Source: CAZMUN01 sp964569815
GTDB lineage: Archaea > Iainarchaeota > Iainarchaeia > Iainarchaeales > GCA-2688035
DNA length: 15,342 nucleotides
Direction: 5' to 3'
Assembly: GCA_964569815.1 (NCBI GenBank)
Contig: CAZMUN010000026.1
Span: forward strand, 1 to 15,342
Of this stretch, positions 1-6,610 are shown piece by piece. The notes beneath the pieces were generated by a model that saw nothing but the letters and a program-made list of their open reading frames with translations, was not told the origin of the DNA and searched no databases. Position numbers and translations under genes: made by a program. How positions within the stretch are numbered: position 1 is the first letter of the stretch; every line of letters starts with the position of its first letter.

Positions 1-1
1 A

Positions 2-436
2 AAATACAGAAAAGGCACCAAACAAAACCCGATAAGAGTCGTCTTCTTTTGCCTGGCAGGCATTAAAAGCAGCCGAATTATGGCAGAAGGCTTCAGGGCG
101 TTCCTAAAAATGAAAGGCCTTGAAAAACTCAGCCAAGGAATAGAGCTTCAACAGGCAGGGCCGCAGAGTTCGAACCAAAACATTCCAGCAATAAAAAAAG
201 GAGACCTCTTCTACTCGCTTGTAAGACAAAACAACCTGCAAAGGCTTTACAGGATATATGCAAAAACAGACATTTCCCCCTTCTTGAAGCCAGAAAAATT
301 TCACATGATAAACGAGCTTACGCTCTTAAAGGCACTGGATGACATTCCCCCAAGCGAAGTGGCAAAAAGAGTAAGCTATTTCTATGAAGGCATATTAAGA
401 GAGCTGCAGCAAAAGTTCAGAGTCAAAATAAGCTAA
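2..436 (+). CDS. hypothetical protein, 5' partial, weak resemblance to low-molecular-weight protein phosphatases
   Basis: The reading frame is open from the first bases of the window through position 436 (stop TAA 434-436), so the gene probably starts upstream; an internal ATG at 80 is available but would cut off the most recognisable part. The first 30 residues contain a hydrophobic strand followed by CLAGIKSSRIMAEGF. This resembles the P-loop and following helix of low-molecular-weight tyrosine phosphatases and arsenate reductases (C-x-GN-x-x-RS-x-MAE), but it has one extra residue and the Arg/Ser order is swapped, so a working CX5R loop is not evident. A later SQGIEL stretch could match the usual SAG segment. 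The C-terminal half is not recognised. It is followed by a short A/T-rich gap and then tRNA-Arg on the same strand. The coding call is fairly safe; the family assignment is weak inference. Confidence 0.6.
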   Translation, partial: KYRKGTKQNPIRVVFFCLAGIKSSRIMAEGFRAFLKMKGLEKLSQGIELQQAGPQSSNQNIPAIKKGDLFYSLVRQNNLQRLYRIYAKTDISPFLKPEKFHMINELTLLKALDDIPPSEVAKRVSYFYEGILRELQQKFRVKIS

Positions 437-470
437 AAATGCAAAAAAACCAATTATTATTAAGCCCTTT

Positions 471-493
471 TTCCATAAACTTTCTTATAAAAC
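471..493 (+). promoter_or_regulatory. TATA-like promoter region of tRNA-Arg
   Basis: Two AT-rich TATA-like stretches (CCATAAACTT and CTTATAAAACC) lie 15-37 nt upstream of the tRNA 5' end at 508. A short T-run just before them may end the upstream gene's transcript. Assignment is by spacing only. Confidence 0.4.
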
Positions 494-507
494 CAAAAAA
501 AGATGAT

Positions 508-677
508 GGGCCCGTAGCCTAGTGGATAGGGCATCTGCCTTCTAACGCCGAGCAGCCAGCGGGGCTGAGCAAGAGGCTATCTTCACTTCGTTTGATAGCC
601 TTTCTTTGCAGGCCAGCTCTGAAAAGGCATCGGAAGAAGTTAGCAGAGGGTCGCCGGTTCGAATCCGGCCGGGCCCG
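508..677 (+). tRNA. tRNA-Arg(UCU) with a 97-nt intron
   Basis: The acceptor stem GGGCCCG (508-514) pairs perfectly with CGGGCCC (670-676), with discriminator G677. The D arm is GCCT/GGGC (517-520 with 529-532), the anticodon stem is TCTGC (534-538) with GCAGA (643-647), and the T arm is GCCGG-TTCGAAT-CCGGC (653-669). The anticodon loop reads C-T-TCT-A before the break, giving anticodon UCU (541-543) for arginine AGA/AGG codons. No CCA is encoded. The gene is interrupted after position 37, the canonical archaeal site. It sits upstream of argS on the same strand, with three small genes between. Confidence 0.93.
545..641 (+). other. tRNA-Arg intron, 97 nt, bulge-helix-bulge type
   Basis: The intron lies between A544 (position 37) and A642 (position 38). 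CTTC (539-542) pairs with GAAG (636-639), leaving bulges TAA and TTA that hold the two splice sites, as the archaeal splicing endonuclease needs. The intron-side helix is only CCG/CGG (548-550 with 631-633) separated by mispaired bases, so the motif is relaxed, not strict. Inside are two perfect hairpins: CAGCC/GGCTG (553-557 with 563-567) and GGCTATC/GATAGCC (575-581 with 594-600). No open reading frame of an endonuclease is present. Confidence 0.85.
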
Positions 678-818
678 CTAGCCGACACGTTCGGCTCGTG
701 CGACAATAGGCCATTTCGCCTTCTGGCTCAATGGCGTGAATTGCAATCAAAAGCAATTAAGTTCGTCCAACAAACTGTCCTGGTAAGGGAAAAAGTGGTA
801 AAGTGAAAAAAAGAAGAA
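678..818 (+). other. spacer after tRNA-Arg, two small hairpins, no gene seen
   Basis: This stretch holds a hairpin GCCGA/TCGGC (681-695) just after the tRNA and a second AATTGC/GCAATT (about 738-757). No convincing TATA box precedes the next gene at the usual distance, so that gene may be read through from the tRNA transcript. The hairpins could be part of tRNA 3' processing. Confidence 0.35.
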
Positions 819-822
819 GAGG
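819..822 (+). promoter_or_regulatory. Shine-Dalgarno GAGG favouring ATG 827
   Basis: GAGG matches the anti-Shine-Dalgarno CCTCC at the 16S 3' end found in this same window. Spacing to ATG 827 is 4 nt, which is short but usable. It favours ATG 827 over the in-frame GTG at 803. Confidence 0.4.
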
Positions 823-826
823 AATA

Positions 827-1135
827 ATGAAAGGCTATGTTGGAGGAAATTCCTTTATTCAGCCAACAGTAGTAAGGCGTTCCCAAAAAGAATGGGAACA
901 AGCCAAGCAGCTTGGGCAAAGGCTGAAAAGAAAGGAAGTTGAAGCCCTGAGAAGATGCCTGCTTGACGTAGAAACAAGCCAAAAAAGTGCACGCGTCTTC
1001 CAAACAATCGCCAAAAAGCACAAGGTTTCTTCAGGCGACCTAGAGTTTGCACTAAGAACAAGGCTTGGCGAAACAATGCAGCCGGAATCAGCAAAAAAAG
1101 AGTTCCCGAAAGACCTTTTCTTTTCCAATAAATAA
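827..1135 (+). CDS. small basic protein A, first of three tandem paralogs
   Basis: About 102 residues (110 if the GTG at 803 is used, adding a Lys/Arg-rich MKKRRRGI start). The C-terminal half matches its two downstream neighbours: a helix around LRRCLLDVET, then RVFQTIAKKHKVSSGDLE, which has the spacing of a helix-turn-helix (IAxxxxVSxxxLE). The N-terminal part lacks the lysine-repeat tail of B and C. Family name unknown; a nucleic-acid-binding role is inferred from the basic charge and helix-turn-helix-like pattern. The gene lies between tRNA-Arg and paralog B, separated from B by a gap that contains a TATA box, so A and B may belong to different transcripts. The gene call is strong because of the paralogy; the function is unknown. 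Confidence 0.8.
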   Translation: MKGYVGGNSFIQPTVVRRSQKEWEQAKQLGQRLKRKEVEALRRCLLDVETSQKSARVFQTIAKKHKVSSGDLEFALRTRLGETMQPESAKKEFPKDLFFSNK

Positions 1136-1147
1136 AAAGCAAAGCAT

Positions 1148-1158
1148 TTAACTATAAA
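1148..1158 (+). promoter_or_regulatory. TATA box for the B-C-argS operon
   Basis: TTAACTATAAA is centred about 25 nt upstream of ATG 1179 (20 nt from ATG 1173). The predicted transcript start therefore falls at or just before the start codon, suggesting a leaderless mRNA. Confidence 0.55.
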
Positions 1159-1178
1159 AAAATACAAAGGTTATGGAA

Positions 1179-1541
1179 ATGCCAAGAAAAAAGCCGCAAA
1201 AAAAGGCAGCAAAAAAGCCAGTGAAAAAAACTGCAAAAAAACCCAGAACGAAAGCAAAAGACCATTCATCCAGAAAAAGCTTTGCGCAGGCAAGAGCAAG
1301 GCTGAAAAAAGATCTTGGAAAACTAAGCAAGCAGGAAAAGTCGCGAGTGCAAGCGCTTGCATCAGGCCTAACAGAAAAAGAAGCCAAAATTTTGTGGAAA
1401 TACTACATGGATGTTGAAACCCGAGCCAGGGCCGGAAAAGTTTTCCAAGGCATTGCAAAAAGGTACAATGTTACATCAGGCGACCTAGAGCTTGCAGCCT
1501 TTCTCAGAACAACAGGCTTGGTAAAGCCAGGGGGAAACTAA
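1179..1541 (+). CDS. small basic protein B with histone-H1-like lysine tail
   Basis: About 120 residues. ATG 1179 gives MPRKK, matching the MPRR start of paralog C; ATG 1173, two codons upstream, is possible. The N-terminus has five consecutive KKxx tetrapeptides (KKPQ, KKAA, KKPV, KKTA, KKPR), a low-complexity Lys/Ala/Pro tail of the kind seen in histone H1 and in bacterial nucleoid proteins with lysine-rich tails. The C-terminal half carries the motif shared with A and C: LTEKEAKIL, then MDVET, then KVFQGIAKRYNVTSGDLE, a likely helix-turn-helix. The DNA encoding the tail is itself a rough 12-nt repeat. The stop codon (1539-1541) touches the start codon of C at 1542. A DNA- or RNA-binding, possibly chromatin, role is inferred; no named family is recognised. 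Confidence 0.85.
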   Translation: MPRKKPQKKAAKKPVKKTAKKPRTKAKDHSSRKSFAQARARLKKDLGKLSKQEKSRVQALASGLTEKEAKILWKYYMDVETRARAGKVFQGIAKRYNVTSGDLELAAFLRTTGLVKPGGN

Positions 1542-1871
1542 ATGCCCCGAAGGCCAAAAAAGCAGGCTCCAAAAAAGGCCAAAAAGCCCGGTCCAAAAAA
1601 GAAGCATGGGCCAAGGCCAAAGAGTGAAAGGGAATTTGACCCAATGAGCAACCTGTACAGGAAAAGAATCGAAAGAACAGATGCAGCATTAAGAGCAGAA
1701 CACGTTATCAGAGTCTTTGAAAAAATGCCTGCCAAAACAAGGGCAAGGCTGAAAAAGCTTGTAAAGGTTATAGACGAAAGCGGTGAAGCGGCAGCAAAAG
1801 TAAACAGCATCGCAAAAAAACACGGGCTGACAGCAGGAGAAATAGAGCAGCACTTCAGCAGAAGAGGGTAA
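1542..1871 (+). CDS. small basic protein C with Lys/Pro tail, third paralog
   Basis: 109 residues. It starts MPRRPKKQAPKKAKKPG and continues basic to about residue 28, then a linker, then the shared C-terminal module: KTRARLKKLVKVIDES, followed by KVNSIAKKHGLTAGEIE. The module is recognisable by IAKKHGLTAGEIE against IAKKHKVSSGDLE in A. C is the most diverged of the trio. Its ATG immediately follows the stop of B, and a G-rich purine run (AGGGGG, 1529-1534) about 7 nt upstream can serve as ribosome binding site. It ends one base before argS, so B, C and argS are almost certainly co-transcribed. No known family is recognised; nucleic-acid binding is inferred. Confidence 0.83.
   Translation: MPRRPKKQAPKKAKKPGPKKKHGPRPKSEREFDPMSNLYRKRIERTDAALRAEHVIRVFEKMPAKTRARLKKLVKVIDESGEAAAKVNSIAKKHGLTAGEIEQHFSRRG
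1864..1867 (+). promoter_or_regulatory. Shine-Dalgarno GAGG of argS inside the end of gene C
   Basis: GAGG lies 5 nt before ATG 1873 and overlaps the last codons of C. This fits Shine-Dalgarno use at internal operon genes, in contrast to the apparent leaderless starts of first genes here. Confidence 0.5.
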
Positions 1872-1872
1872 A

Positions 1873-3594
1873 ATGACTGAATTCAAAAAAGAAATATCAA
1901 AGGCCATAAAAAAAACACTTGGAGAAAAAACCAGCCGACAGGAACTAGAAAGCCTGATTGAAGTTCCGCCGACCCCTGAACTGGGAGACTACGCTTTTCC
2001 CTGCTTCAAGCTAGCTTCAGAGCTAAAGAAAAGCCCTGCCAAAATAGCGGAAGATCTTTCAAGCAAACTAAGTCTGCCAAAAGGAATTGAAAGAACAGAG
2101 CCAGTAGGGCCATACCTGAACTTCTTTGCATCAAAAGAAGACATAGCAGTCCAAGCGCTCCAAAAAGCCCTGAAGAAGGGCGGCAAATTCGGCCAAAGTC
2201 CTGTTGGAAAAAACCAAAAAGCCATGGTCGAGTACAGTGCGCCAAACAGCAACAAGCCACTGCACTTAGGGCACTTAAGAAACAACAGCATTGGCATGGC
2301 CGTGTCAAACATTTTGGAAGCAAACAACTTCAAGGTTGTTAAAGCAAACCTTGTAAACGACCGCGGAATACACATATGCAAAAGCATGCTTGCATACAAG
2401 CTCTTTGGAAAAGGCGAGACGCCAAAAGATGCTGGGCTAAAGCCAGACCACCTTGTAGGAAAATACTATGTCCTTTACAACCAAAAATCGTCTGAAAACA
2501 AGGACTTGGACAAAATGGCCTATGTTCTGCTGCAAAAATGGGAACGCAAAGAAAAGGAAACAATTTCCCTCTGGAAGAAAATGACTAAATGGGCAGTGCA
2601 AGGCTTTAAGGAAACCTACAAGGAATTCGGAAGCCTTTTTGACGAGTGGTTTTTTGAATCACAGTTCTACGACAAGGCAAAGCCATTGATTAAAGCAGGG
2701 AAGAAAAAAGGCGTCTTCAAGGAAAACGGTGACAGGGCCTTAATAGCCGATCTTGAAAGCCACGGCATGCCAAACAAAACAGTCCTAAGGGCAGACGGGA
2801 CAAGCATTTACATTACAAACGATTTGGCTTTGACAAAACACAAGTTTGAAAAATTCGAGCTGGATGAAAGCATTTGGGTTGTTGGTTCAGAGCAAGACCT
2901 TTACTTCAGCCAGCTGTTCAAAATTTTTGAGCTGCTTGGCTTCAAATGGGCCAAAAAATGCCGCCATCTAAGCCACGGAATGGTCTTTTTGCCTGAAGGC
3001 AAGCTAAAAAGCAGGGAAGGCCGAGTCATAGACGCGGACGAAATCATGGCAGAAATGAAAGGGCTCGCGGAAAAAGAGGTAAAAAAACGCAACGAAACCA
3101 TAAAAGCAAAAGAGCTTGAAAAAAGAAGCAGGGCCATAGCCCTTGCGGCAATAAAATTCCACATGCTAAAAGTTGCAGTCCACAAAGACCTTTTGTTCAA
3201 CCCCAAGGAAAGCATTTCCTTTGAAGGGGAAACAGGCCCATACATACAGTACACTTATGCCCGAGCCAAAAGCATTCTGAGAAAAGCAGGCCAAAACCAA
3301 AAGCCAAAAAGCTTTTCAGGCTTGAACAGCAAAGAAGAGCAGGCCCTGGTAAAGCTTATCGCTGTGTATCCTTCAACTGTTGAAAAGGCTTTGCAGCAGC
3401 TAAGCCCGCATGTAATATGCCAGCACCTTATCGAGACCGCAGAAGCATTCAACTCCTTCTACCACAAGTACCCAGTAATACAAGAAGAAATAGCTGAAAT
3501 AAAAAAACAAAGGCTTGCACTTGTCCAAGCAACAGCCCAAACCCTAAAAAACGGTTTAAGGCTTTTGGACATAAAAGCAATAGAAAAAATGTAG
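1873..3594 (+). CDS. argS: arginyl-tRNA synthetase
   Basis: 573 residues, a normal length for the class I enzyme that charges tRNA-Arg with arginine in the cytoplasm. The N-terminal tRNA-recognition domain (about 1-110) shows the typical LGDYAFPCFKLA segment (37-48). The catalytic core has the HIGH motif as HLGH (131-134) within APNSNKPLHLGHLRN, then the VGSEQDLYF block (337-345). The KMSKS loop is replaced by KLKSREG (377-383); relaxed KMSKS loops are common in ArgRS. The C-terminal all-helical anticodon-binding (DALR) domain follows GETGPYIQYTYARA. The start at 1873 is set by the GAGG site and by the 1-nt gap after C. It is co-transcribed with the basic proteins B and C and lies downstream of the tRNA-Arg(UCU) gene. 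Its stop (3592-3594) directly abuts the stop of the convergent broken gene. Confidence 0.97.
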   Translation: MTEFKKEISKAIKKTLGEKTSRQELESLIEVPPTPELGDYAFPCFKLASELKKSPAKIAEDLSSKLSLPKGIERTEPVGPYLNFFASKEDIAVQALQKALKKGGKFGQSPVGKNQKAMVEYSAPNSNKPLHLGHLRNNSIGMAVSNILEANNFKVVKANLVNDRGIHICKSMLAYKLFGKGETPKDAGLKPDHLVGKYYVLYNQKSSENKDLDKMAYVLLQKWERKEKETISLWKKMTKWAVQGFKETYKEFGSLFDEWFFESQFYDKAKPLIKAGKKKGVFKENGDRALIADLESHGMPNKTVLRADGTSIYITNDLALTKHKFEKFELDESIWVVGSEQDLYFSQLFKIFELLGFKWAKKCRHLSHGMVFLPEGKLKSREGRVIDADEIMAEMKGLAEKEVKKRNETIKAKELEKRSRAIALAAIKFHMLKVAVHKDLLFNPKESISFEGETGPYIQYTYARAKSILRKAGQNQKPKSFSGLNSKEEQALVKLIAVYPSTVEKALQQLSPHVICQHLIETAEAFNSFYHKYPVIQEEIAEIKKQRLALVQATAQTLKNGLRLLDIKAIEKM

Positions 3595-3860
3595 CTAAAG
3601 CCCCAAATCGGCCTTTTTTGCAATTCTTTTCACCTTGCTCAAACAAGCTTCAGCCAAAGGAGCAGTAACCGGGCCAGTGAACCTGTTTCTAACACGCTCA
3701 AGCGCCTTTCTATCATTCACCAACAGCCTTTCAGAGCCGTCCCCCTAATCCACGGTAAAGCCTGTCAAGAGCTTTTGCAGTTCCAAGCTTTAAAGGAGGG
3801 CTTCTTCTTACCTGCTTTCTGGATAGCTTCTTTGGCTTTCTTGGCCTGATACAAAAACAC
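3595..3860 (-). pseudogene. small hypothetical gene broken by two frameshifts
   Basis: Reading from GTG 3860, the frame gives VFLYQAKKAKEAIQKAGKKK and then runs to a stop. Dropping one A from the AAA run at 3789-3791 moves into a second frame that continues LGTAKALDRLYRG. Dropping one G from the G5 run at 3741-3745 joins a third frame, GSERLLVNDRKALERV, ending KRIAKKADLGL at stop TAG 3597-3595. The corrected product is about 87 residues, lysine-rich, of a style like the neighbouring proteins; the family is not recognised. Both breaks fall in homopolymer runs, so assembly or sequencing error is as likely as true decay. It lies 23 nt downstream of leuS on the same strand and its stop touches the argS stop head to head. 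The upstream boundary is uncertain because no good ATG is present. Confidence 0.55.
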
Positions 3861-3866
3861 TCTTTT

Positions 3867-3883
3867 AAGGAATTTAATTCCTT
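3867..3883 (-). repeat. 17-nt inverted repeat after leuS
   Basis: AAGGAATT-A-AATTCCTT is a perfect palindrome directly after the leuS stop codon. It could be a 3'-end hairpin or an operator for the broken gene. It is not followed by a clear oligo-T run, so a terminator role is uncertain. Confidence 0.45.
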
Positions 3884-6574
3884 CTATTCAAGCAAAATAG
3901 CCGGCTTCAAAGGCAAAGCGTTTTTGGCTTTCTGATGAGAGCTTTTTTCAGCCTTTTCCACTTCCACCTTGCAACCAAACTCTTTTTCCAGTTCAGGCTT
4001 TGCCTCCTTCAAGGCAGAAAACTCGTCAACCTTTTCAGCATCCTTCAAAAGCATTACCCTCTGGGTCAAAGGCCTTGCATAAGACTGGGCTTCCTTTCCA
4101 TGCTTTTTAATTTCCGGGCTATGCATTAAGGCTTTTATCACCGCGCCAGCATCAGGCTTTTCCTCACATGCCTTCACAGCCAACGGAATAGCAGCCCATT
4201 TCCATTCAGGCGCAGCGAAAAACACGATTTTCTTTGGCTTGGAAATTTTTGCCAGCTCTTTAATCTGCCGCACATCCTCCTTAACGGACTCAAGCAGTTC
4301 CTCAACCTGCTCAGCTTTCCGGTCAATCATCTTCCCATTGCCCTCTGGCCATCGGGCTAGCGAAACAAAGCCCTTTTTTCCCAAAAGCCGCCAAAGCTCT
4401 TCGCACAAATGCGGAGCAAAAGGAGACAAAACCAGCACAAGGCTTTCAACCGCAAAACCCAAAACATTTTTGTCAACATCCTCGGATTTCTGCAGGCCAT
4501 TGAACAAACGCGTGATGCCGCTTAACGCAAAATTGAACCTGAAAGAAGCCATGTCCTCTGAAACAGACAAAATCGTCCTATGGGTTTTGCTTAACAAAAG
4601 CCTGTCCTTAGAATGAAGCTTTTTTGCATCAATTTTTCCACACCCAAACTTTGCCTTGGATTCGGAAACGAACTCAAAAAACCTGTTCAAGAACTTGAAA
4701 GTGGTTTCCGCGCCCCTATCACTCCACTCTAGCTCTTTTGTAGGAAGGCTTACACTAAGAACAAAAGTCCTTGCAGTGTCGGCCCCAAACCTTTCAATTA
4801 TCAAGCCAGGGTCCACTACATTGCCCTTGCTTTTGCTCATCACTTCACCGTTTTTCAAAACCATTCCCTGCGTCAAAAGCCTTGAGAACGGTTCCGAAAC
4901 CGTGGTAAGCCCCAGGTCACGCAAAGCCTTGGTAAAAAACCTTGCATAAAGCAAGTGCATTATTGCATGCTCTATGCCGCCAATATACTGGTCAACAGGC
5001 AGCCAGTAGCCTGCCTCTTTGCCAAACATTGCCTTTTCTTCTTTTGGCGAGCAGTACCTGAAAAAATACCAAGAGCTGTCAACAAAGGTATCCATTGTAT
5101 CAGTTTCCCTTTTCGCAGGCCCCCTGCACTTTGGGCATTTCACGCTGACAAATTCCCCAACCTTGTCCAAAGGGTTTCCCTGGCCAGTAAAAGGCGCCTT
5201 TTCCGGCAGCTTTACAGGCAAATCCTTTTCTGGAACAGGAACAGTACCGCACTTATCACAGTAAATTATTGGAATAGGAGTTCCCCAGTAACGCTGCCTT
5301 GAAATAAGCCAGTCCCGCAGCTTGTAGTTAACAGTCCTTTTGCCCTTCTTTTCCTTCTCAAGCCAGTCGCCTATTTTTTCAATTGCCTCCAAGTTGTTCA
5401 AGCCATCGAACTTTCCACTGTTAACCAAAACGCCCTCTTCAACATAGGCTTCCTCCATAGTATGGGCATCCAACGGCTTATCCTTTGGCTGAATCACAAC
5501 CCTCTTTTTCAAACCATGCTTTTCAGCAAACTCGAAATCACGCTGGTCGTGTGTCGGAACACACATCACCGTTCCAGTGCCATACTCCAAGACAGCGAAA
5601 TCGGCGGCAAAAATCGGGATGACCTCGCCATTAACAGGGTTTATTGCATACTTTCCCAAAAAGATGCCTCGCTTTTCCTTTCCCTCAGCAAGCCTGTCAA
5701 TAAGGCTCTGGCCCTTAACATCCCTAATAAAACGCTTCACTTCATCCTCAAGTTCCGTGCCCTTGACATATTCCAAAACCTTGGGGTGCTCTGGAGCAAA
5801 CACAACAAAAGTGCATCCAAAAAGGGTATCGGGCCTTGTGGTAAAAGTCGAAATCTTCTCCTTGGAATCCTTTTCCTCAAAGTAAACCTCTATGCCATGG
5901 CTTTTTCCAATCCAGTTCTTCTGCATTGTTTTTACCTTTTGCGGCCATTCCTCAAGCTTTTCCAAGTCATTCAAAAGCTCGTCAGCATATTCGGTGATTT
6001 TCAAAAACCATTGGTCGAATTCCTTTTCCTCAACAACGCTGTGGCAACGCCAGCATTTTCCGTCTTCAACCTGCTCGTTTGCCAAAACCGTTCCACAGCT
6101 TTCGCACCAGTTGCTTTTTGCCTTTGCCTTGTAAGCAAGCCCTTTTTTCAAAAGCTGTAAAAAAAACCACTGGTTCCACTTGTAGTAAGAAGGGTCGCAA
6201 GTTGCAACCATCCTGTCCCAATCATAAGAAAACCCCAAAAGCTTTTGCTGCTCCCGCATTTCACCAATCTTTTCCCAGGTCCATTCGCTTGGATGCGCCT
6301 TGTTTTTTATTGCAGCGTTCTCAGCAGGCAAGCCCAAGGCATCATAGCCCATTGGGTACAAAACGTTGAATCCCTGCATTCTCTTAAAGCGGGCAGTGGC
6401 ATCCCCAATGCTGTAGTTGCGAACATGCCCCATGTGAAGCTTGCCGCTCGGATAGGGAAACATTTCCAAAACATAGTACTTTTTCTTTCCCTTTAACTGC
6501 TTTGACTCAAAAGCCTTTGCTTTTTCCCAAGCAGACTGCCACCTTTTCTCAATTGCCGCAAAATCGTATGCCAT
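3884..6574 (-). CDS. leuS: leucyl-tRNA synthetase, bacterial type
   Basis: 896 residues, class I synthetase charging tRNA-Leu. HIGH motif HMGH at 47-50 within MFPYPSGKLHMGHVRNYSIG; zinc-ribbon cysteines CESC 157-160 with CWRC 174-177, and a second pair at 439-442 and 480-483. The editing (CP1) domain is about 224-420, with TTRPDTLFG at 245-253 and GTGTVMCVPTHDQRD at 332-346 including the conserved aspartate of deacylation (D343). Then RDWLISRQRYWGTP (420-433), and the KMSKS loop as VMSKSKGN (578-585). These blocks are those of the bacterial/organellar LeuRS, not the archaeal/eukaryotic form, which has AFPYPNG-type motifs and a differently placed editing domain. The bacterial leucine-specific insertion before KMSKS is absent (LTQGMVLKNGEVMSKS is continuous). 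The C-terminus is long and Lys/Glu-rich. Start ATG 6574 fits a TATA box about 29 nt upstream. Confidence 0.97.
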   Translation of the reverse strand: MAYDFAAIEKRWQSAWEKAKAFESKQLKGKKKYYVLEMFPYPSGKLHMGHVRNYSIGDATARFKRMQGFNVLYPMGYDALGLPAENAAIKNKAHPSEWTWEKIGEMREQQKLLGFSYDWDRMVATCDPSYYKWNQWFFLQLLKKGLAYKAKAKSNWCESCGTVLANEQVEDGKCWRCHSVVEEKEFDQWFLKITEYADELLNDLEKLEEWPQKVKTMQKNWIGKSHGIEVYFEEKDSKEKISTFTTRPDTLFGCTFVVFAPEHPKVLEYVKGTELEDEVKRFIRDVKGQSLIDRLAEGKEKRGIFLGKYAINPVNGEVIPIFAADFAVLEYGTGTVMCVPTHDQRDFEFAEKHGLKKRVVIQPKDKPLDAHTMEEAYVEEGVLVNSGKFDGLNNLEAIEKIGDWLEKEKKGKRTVNYKLRDWLISRQRYWGTPIPIIYCDKCGTVPVPEKDLPVKLPEKAPFTGQGNPLDKVGEFVSVKCPKCRGPAKRETDTMDTFVDSSWYFFRYCSPKEEKAMFGKEAGYWLPVDQYIGGIEHAIMHLLYARFFTKALRDLGLTTVSEPFSRLLTQGMVLKNGEVMSKSKGNVVDPGLIIERFGADTARTFVLSVSLPTKELEWSDRGAETTFKFLNRFFEFVSESKAKFGCGKIDAKKLHSKDRLLLSKTHRTILSVSEDMASFRFNFALSGITRLFNGLQKSEDVDKNVLGFAVESLVLVLSPFAPHLCEELWRLLGKKGFVSLARWPEGNGKMIDRKAEQVEELLESVKEDVRQIKELAKISKPKKIVFFAAPEWKWAAIPLAVKACEEKPDAGAVIKALMHSPEIKKHGKEAQSYARPLTQRVMLLKDAEKVDEFSALKEAKPELEKEFGCKVEVEKAEKSSHQKAKNALPLKPAILLE

Positions 6575-6596
6575 GATAAGAAAAACTTAGAAAAAA

Positions 6597-6610
6597 GGGT
6601 TTTAAAAGCC
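6597..6610 (-). promoter_or_regulatory. TATA box of leuS
   Basis: On the minus strand GGCTTTTAAAACCC is centred about 29 nt before the leuS ATG, inside the 35-nt gap after the lipoprotein gene. This predicts a leaderless or nearly leaderless leuS mRNA. Confidence 0.55.

Noticed and set aside
606..806. 66-residue plus-strand open frame
   Set aside because: It spans the tRNA-Arg intron end, 3' exon and spacer; its sequence is explained by the tRNA.
1173..1260. A-rich 12-nt periodic DNA, considered as a tandem repeat element
   Set aside because: The period is explained by the KKxx repeats of protein B's tail.
3449..3646. 65-residue minus-strand open frame overlapping the argS 3' end
   Set aside because: It uses a different frame from the coherent broken gene and is mostly antisense to argS.
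5462..6160. 232-residue plus-strand open frame
   Set aside because: Antisense to the highly conserved leuS core; other plus-strand frames over leuS and alaS are rejected for the same reason.
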